From contig JAEWIL010000023.1 of assembly GCA_023387085.1 (NCBI GenBank), forward strand, positions 1-24,811: 24,811 bases of DNA. Direction: 5' to 3'. The first letter of the stretch is position 1, and each line of letters opens with the position of its first letter. Shown piece by piece: positions 22,536 to 24,811 of this stretch. This DNA comes from Pseudomonadota bacterium. GTDB lineage: Bacteria > Pseudomonadota > Alphaproteobacteria > Sphingomonadales > Sphingomonadaceae. The position numbers and the translations under genes are program-made. The notes beneath the pieces are model-generated. The model worked only from the letters and a program-made list of their open reading frames with translations. It searched no databases and was not told where the DNA came from.

Positions 22536-24596
22536 TCACCAGATGCGAACACGATCCTTCGGTGCCAGATACAGCTTCTGGCCTTCCTTGACGCTATAGG
22601 CCTTATACCAAGGGTCAAGGTTGCGCGAGACCCAAGTCCGCTGGATCGACGGCGAATGCGGATCGGTCGTGATCCGCTGCGCCAGATTCTGCTCGCGATA
22701 GTTGCGGCGCCACACCTGCGCCCAGCCGAGGAAGAAGCGCTGATCGCCGGTCAGGCCGTCGATTACCGGCGCTTCCTTGCCACCGAGCGACTTCTTGTAG
22801 GCATCATAGGCGATGGTCAGTCCGGCGAGATCGCCGATATTCTCACCAAGCGTGAACGTGCCGTCGAGATGCTCGCCGGGCAGCACTTCATACCCGTCAT
22901 ATTGAGCGACCAGCGCCTTGCCTGCGGCCTCGAACGCTGCGACGTCCTTCGGTGTCCACCAGTCGGCGAGCTTGCCCGTCTCGTCATATTTCGACCCCTG
23001 ATCGTCGAAGTGATGGCTGATTTCATGCCCGATGACGGCGCCGATTCCGCCATAGTTGATCGCGGCATCGGCCTTCGGATCAAAGAAGGGTGGCTGCAGG
23101 ATCGCGGCCGGGAAGACGATCTCGTTCATCCCGAAATTGGCGTAGGCGTTGACCTCCATCGGGGTCATTCCCCACTCCCAGCGGCGGATCGGCTGGCCGA
23201 GACGGCTGATATTATCGTCGTGCTGGAACTGGTTCGAGCGCAGCGCATTGCCGAACAGGTCGTCGGCGCGAATGTCGAGCGCGCTGTAATCCTTCCACCG
23301 ATCGGGATAGCCGATCTTGGTCGTGAAATTGGCGAGCTTCTTCTTGGCCTTCACCTTCGTTTCGGGCTGCATCCAGGTGAGATTCCCGATGCGCGTGTCG
23401 AGCGCCGCGAGGACATTTTTCACCAGTACATTCATCGCCGCCTTGGTTTCGGGCGGAAAATATTTGGCGACATAATCCTGACCGACGGCCTCACCCATAT
23501 TATTGGTGGTGAAATCGACCGCGCGCTTCCAGCGTTCCTGCATCTGCGGCGTGCCCGACAGCGCGGTGCCATAAAATGCGAAGGCTTCCTTCGCGACGGC
23601 GTCGGGCAGCACGCCCGAAAAGCTGTCGAGGCTGCGGACGAGCAGCGCGTCGCGCAGCACGCCGATCGGCGCATCGGCGATCAGCTTGGCTTCGCCGGTC
23701 AGCGCGCTCGGCTGCGATACGAGAATCGCGTCCTCGTTGACGCCGACGCCGCGGATATAGGCGGCCCAGTCGAAGCCCGGCGCCGCCTTGACAAGGTCGG
23801 CAACAGTCATCTTGTTATAGACCTTGGTTGCGTCACTGCTGTCGTTCTTGTCCCAGTGGACCGTCGCGACCTGCTTCTCGAAATCATAGATCGCCTTAGC
23901 GCGCGTCGCGGCATCCTTTTCACCTGCGAGCGTCAGGACATTTTCGAGATGCTGAAGGTAGGCTGCCTGTAGCTTCACGTTGCGCTCGCCGTCCTTCAGG
24001 TAGAAGTCGCGGTCGGGCATGCCGAGGCCGCCCTGGAACATCGTAAAGATATAGACGTCGGGATTCTTGTCATCCTGTCCGACATAGCCGCCGAAGAAAT
24101 GCTGGACGCCGCTGCGATCGGCTTCGGCGAGCAGCGCGGCCAGCCCGTGCTTATCGACGGCGCGGACCTTGTTCAGCCACGGCTGGATCGGCGCGAGGCC
24201 CTTCGCCTCAACCGCAGCCGAGTCGAGGTATGATGTATAGGCGCGGCCGATCATGCTGTTCGGGTCGCCCTTCGCAGCCTCGAGGATTTCCTGGGTGCGT
24301 TTCTGCGACAGATCGGCGAGCGCCGTGAACATGCCGTAATTCGACTTGTCGGCCGGAATCGCGGTGTTCTTGGCCCAGGTGCCGTTGGCATAGGCATAGA
24401 AGTCGTCGCCCGGCTGGACGCTCTTGTCCATCCCCGAGAAATCGAAGCCGAAATCGCCGATGGCAGGTTTGGCGGAGTCGGACGCCGGCGCGGTCGTGGG
24501 CGTCGCGTCCTTGGCGAAGACGGCGGGCGCAGCGCCGAGCAGCATTGCGCCAAGCGCGGCGGTCGCCATGAGGCGCGAAGACAGGTTCATGGTCAT
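22536..24596 (-). CDS. M13-family zinc metallopeptidase (neprilysin-like)
   Basis: A 686-residue exported peptidase with a signal peptide (MTMNLSSRLMATAALGAMLL, cleavage near VFA-KD). It keeps the M13 zinc site: HEISH with H524, E525 and H528, and ENIGDLAG with E585 as third ligand and D589. The substrate-binding NAYANFGMNEIVFPAAILQP and the C-terminal RVRIW are typical of bacterial PepO-like members. It should cleave short peptides in the periplasm. The open frame reaches 24725, but a promoter lies at 24666-24694, so the ATG at 24596 (after CTGGGGAA) is the likely start; 24590 is possible. It is followed 23 bp later by the cckA start. Confidence 0.92.
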   Translation of the reverse strand: MTMNLSSRLMATAALGAMLLGAAPAVFAKDATPTTAPASDSAKPAIGDFGFDFSGMDKSVQPGDDFYAYANGTWAKNTAIPADKSNYGMFTALADLSQKRTQEILEAAKGDPNSMIGRAYTSYLDSAAVEAKGLAPIQPWLNKVRAVDKHGLAALLAEADRSGVQHFFGGYVGQDDKNPDVYIFTMFQGGLGMPDRDFYLKDGERNVKLQAAYLQHLENVLTLAGEKDAATRAKAIYDFEKQVATVHWDKNDSSDATKVYNKMTVADLVKAAPGFDWAAYIRGVGVNEDAILVSQPSALTGEAKLIADAPIGVLRDALLVRSLDSFSGVLPDAVAKEAFAFYGTALSGTPQMQERWKRAVDFTTNNMGEAVGQDYVAKYFPPETKAAMNVLVKNVLAALDTRIGNLTWMQPETKVKAKKKLANFTTKIGYPDRWKDYSALDIRADDLFGNALRSNQFQHDDNISRLGQPIRRWEWGMTPMEVNAYANFGMNEIVFPAAILQPPFFDPKADAAINYGGIGAVIGHEISHHFDDQGSKYDETGKLADWWTPKDVAAFEAAGKALVAQYDGYEVLPGEHLDGTFTLGENIGDLAGLTIAYDAYKKSLGGKEAPVIDGLTGDQRFFLGWAQVWRRNYREQNLAQRITTDPHSPSIQRTWVSRNLDPWYKAYSVKEGQKLYLAPKDRVRIW

Positions 24597-24665
24597 GATA
24601 TTCCCCAGGTAGATAAAGCGAAAAGCGCACCGCGAACCACGCAGCCCGATCTCGCGATGGGAATC

Positions 24666-24694
24666 GTATAGGCCCGCCAGACCCCGCGGTTCAA
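24666..24694 (-). promoter_or_regulatory. Promoter of the M13 peptidase gene
   Basis: On the minus strand TTGAAC (24689-24694) and CTATAC (24666-24671) are spaced by exactly 17 bases, about 70 bases before the chosen ATG. The -35 overlaps the stop codon of the preceding gene. The same promoter may also serve cckA, 23 bp after the peptidase gene. Confidence 0.55.
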
Positions 24695-24811
24695 CCGGCG
24701 GCAGTGTCGCTGGTCGATGCCTCAAGTCGTTGGTCGCGCGCGAGACGGATCTTGCGGCGCCCGCGCAGGCGAATCCAGTTGTCCCAGATCAACGAAGCAA
24801 GAATATTGCCG
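24691..24811 (-). CDS. C-terminus of an unidentified gene, cut by window edge
   Basis: Only the last 39 residues are visible (GNILASLIWDNWIRLRGRRK, then a basic IRLARDQRLE stretch and a Ser/Thr/Ala-rich end), terminated by TGA at 24691-24693. The hydrophobic start followed by a strongly basic stretch would fit the cytoplasmic end of a membrane protein, but I do not recognise the family. Reading direction is supported by the open frame to the edge and by the promoter of the next gene starting at its stop. Confidence 0.45.
   Translation of the reverse strand, partial: GNILASLIWDNWIRLRGRRKIRLARDQRLEASTSDTAAG

Overview
The window looks like chromosomal core sequence from an alphaproteobacterium of the Sphingomonadaceae, most likely Sphingopyxis or a close relative. 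That rests on high GC with GC-biased third positions, the yajC-secD-secF operon, a CckA-type hybrid kinase next to recA, a recA promoter with the alphaproteobacterial LexA box (GAAC-N7-GAAC), and typical sphingomonad accessory families (SIMPL, DUF6456, TauE/SafE, M13 peptidase, DUF2569). Family calls come from recognising motifs by eye; no database search was run, and the genus is an inference.

Layout. 1-3.2 kb: a SIMPL-domain periplasmic protein (minus, cut by the left edge), divergent from a Uup-like ABC-F ATPase, then a DUF2569 membrane protein. 3.2-5.5 kb: a DUF6456 gene (minus) divergent from an XRE-type regulator that directly abuts a GT4 glycosyltransferase. 5.5-8.5 kb: yajC-secD-secF on the minus strand, the accessory Sec translocon. 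8.8-9.7 kb: tRNA-Pro(GGG) and a TauE/SafE permease. 9.7-11.1 kb: a small EF-hand periplasmic protein and a quinone-oxidoreductase-like MDR enzyme, both minus. 11.2-12.2 kb: an endolysin-holin pair resembling the lysis cassette of gene transfer agents. 12.2-15.4 kb: alaS with an overlapping AHSA1/SRPBCC gene. 15.4-18.3 kb: two exported proteins of unclear function, a glutathione S-transferase and a ureohydrolase (all minus). 18.5-22.5 kb: recA, a single-domain response regulator and the CckA-like hybrid kinase. 22.5-24.6 kb: an exported M13 zinc metallopeptidase. The right edge holds only the C-terminus of an unidentified minus-strand gene.

How the parts may work together. Most genes are housekeeping: protein export, alanyl-tRNA charging, recombination and SOS, and cell-cycle phosphorelay. 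The most interesting connection is that an isolated GTA-type lysis cassette, recA and cckA lie within about 11 kb. In Rhodobacter capsulatus, GTA lysis genes depend on the CckA-ChpT-CtrA relay and GTA recipients need RecA. Whether proximity means anything here is untested. The cckA stop overlaps the start of a receiver-only protein with a FAT-GUY-like motif, an under-described partner. Three convergent gene pairs meet with gaps of 4 bp or less, or with overlap, and show no intrinsic terminator. I saw no insertion sequence, CRISPR array, integrase or rRNA. No gene-free stretch exceeds 300 bases; the longest, 8522-8797, holds candidate promoters for yajC and the tRNA.
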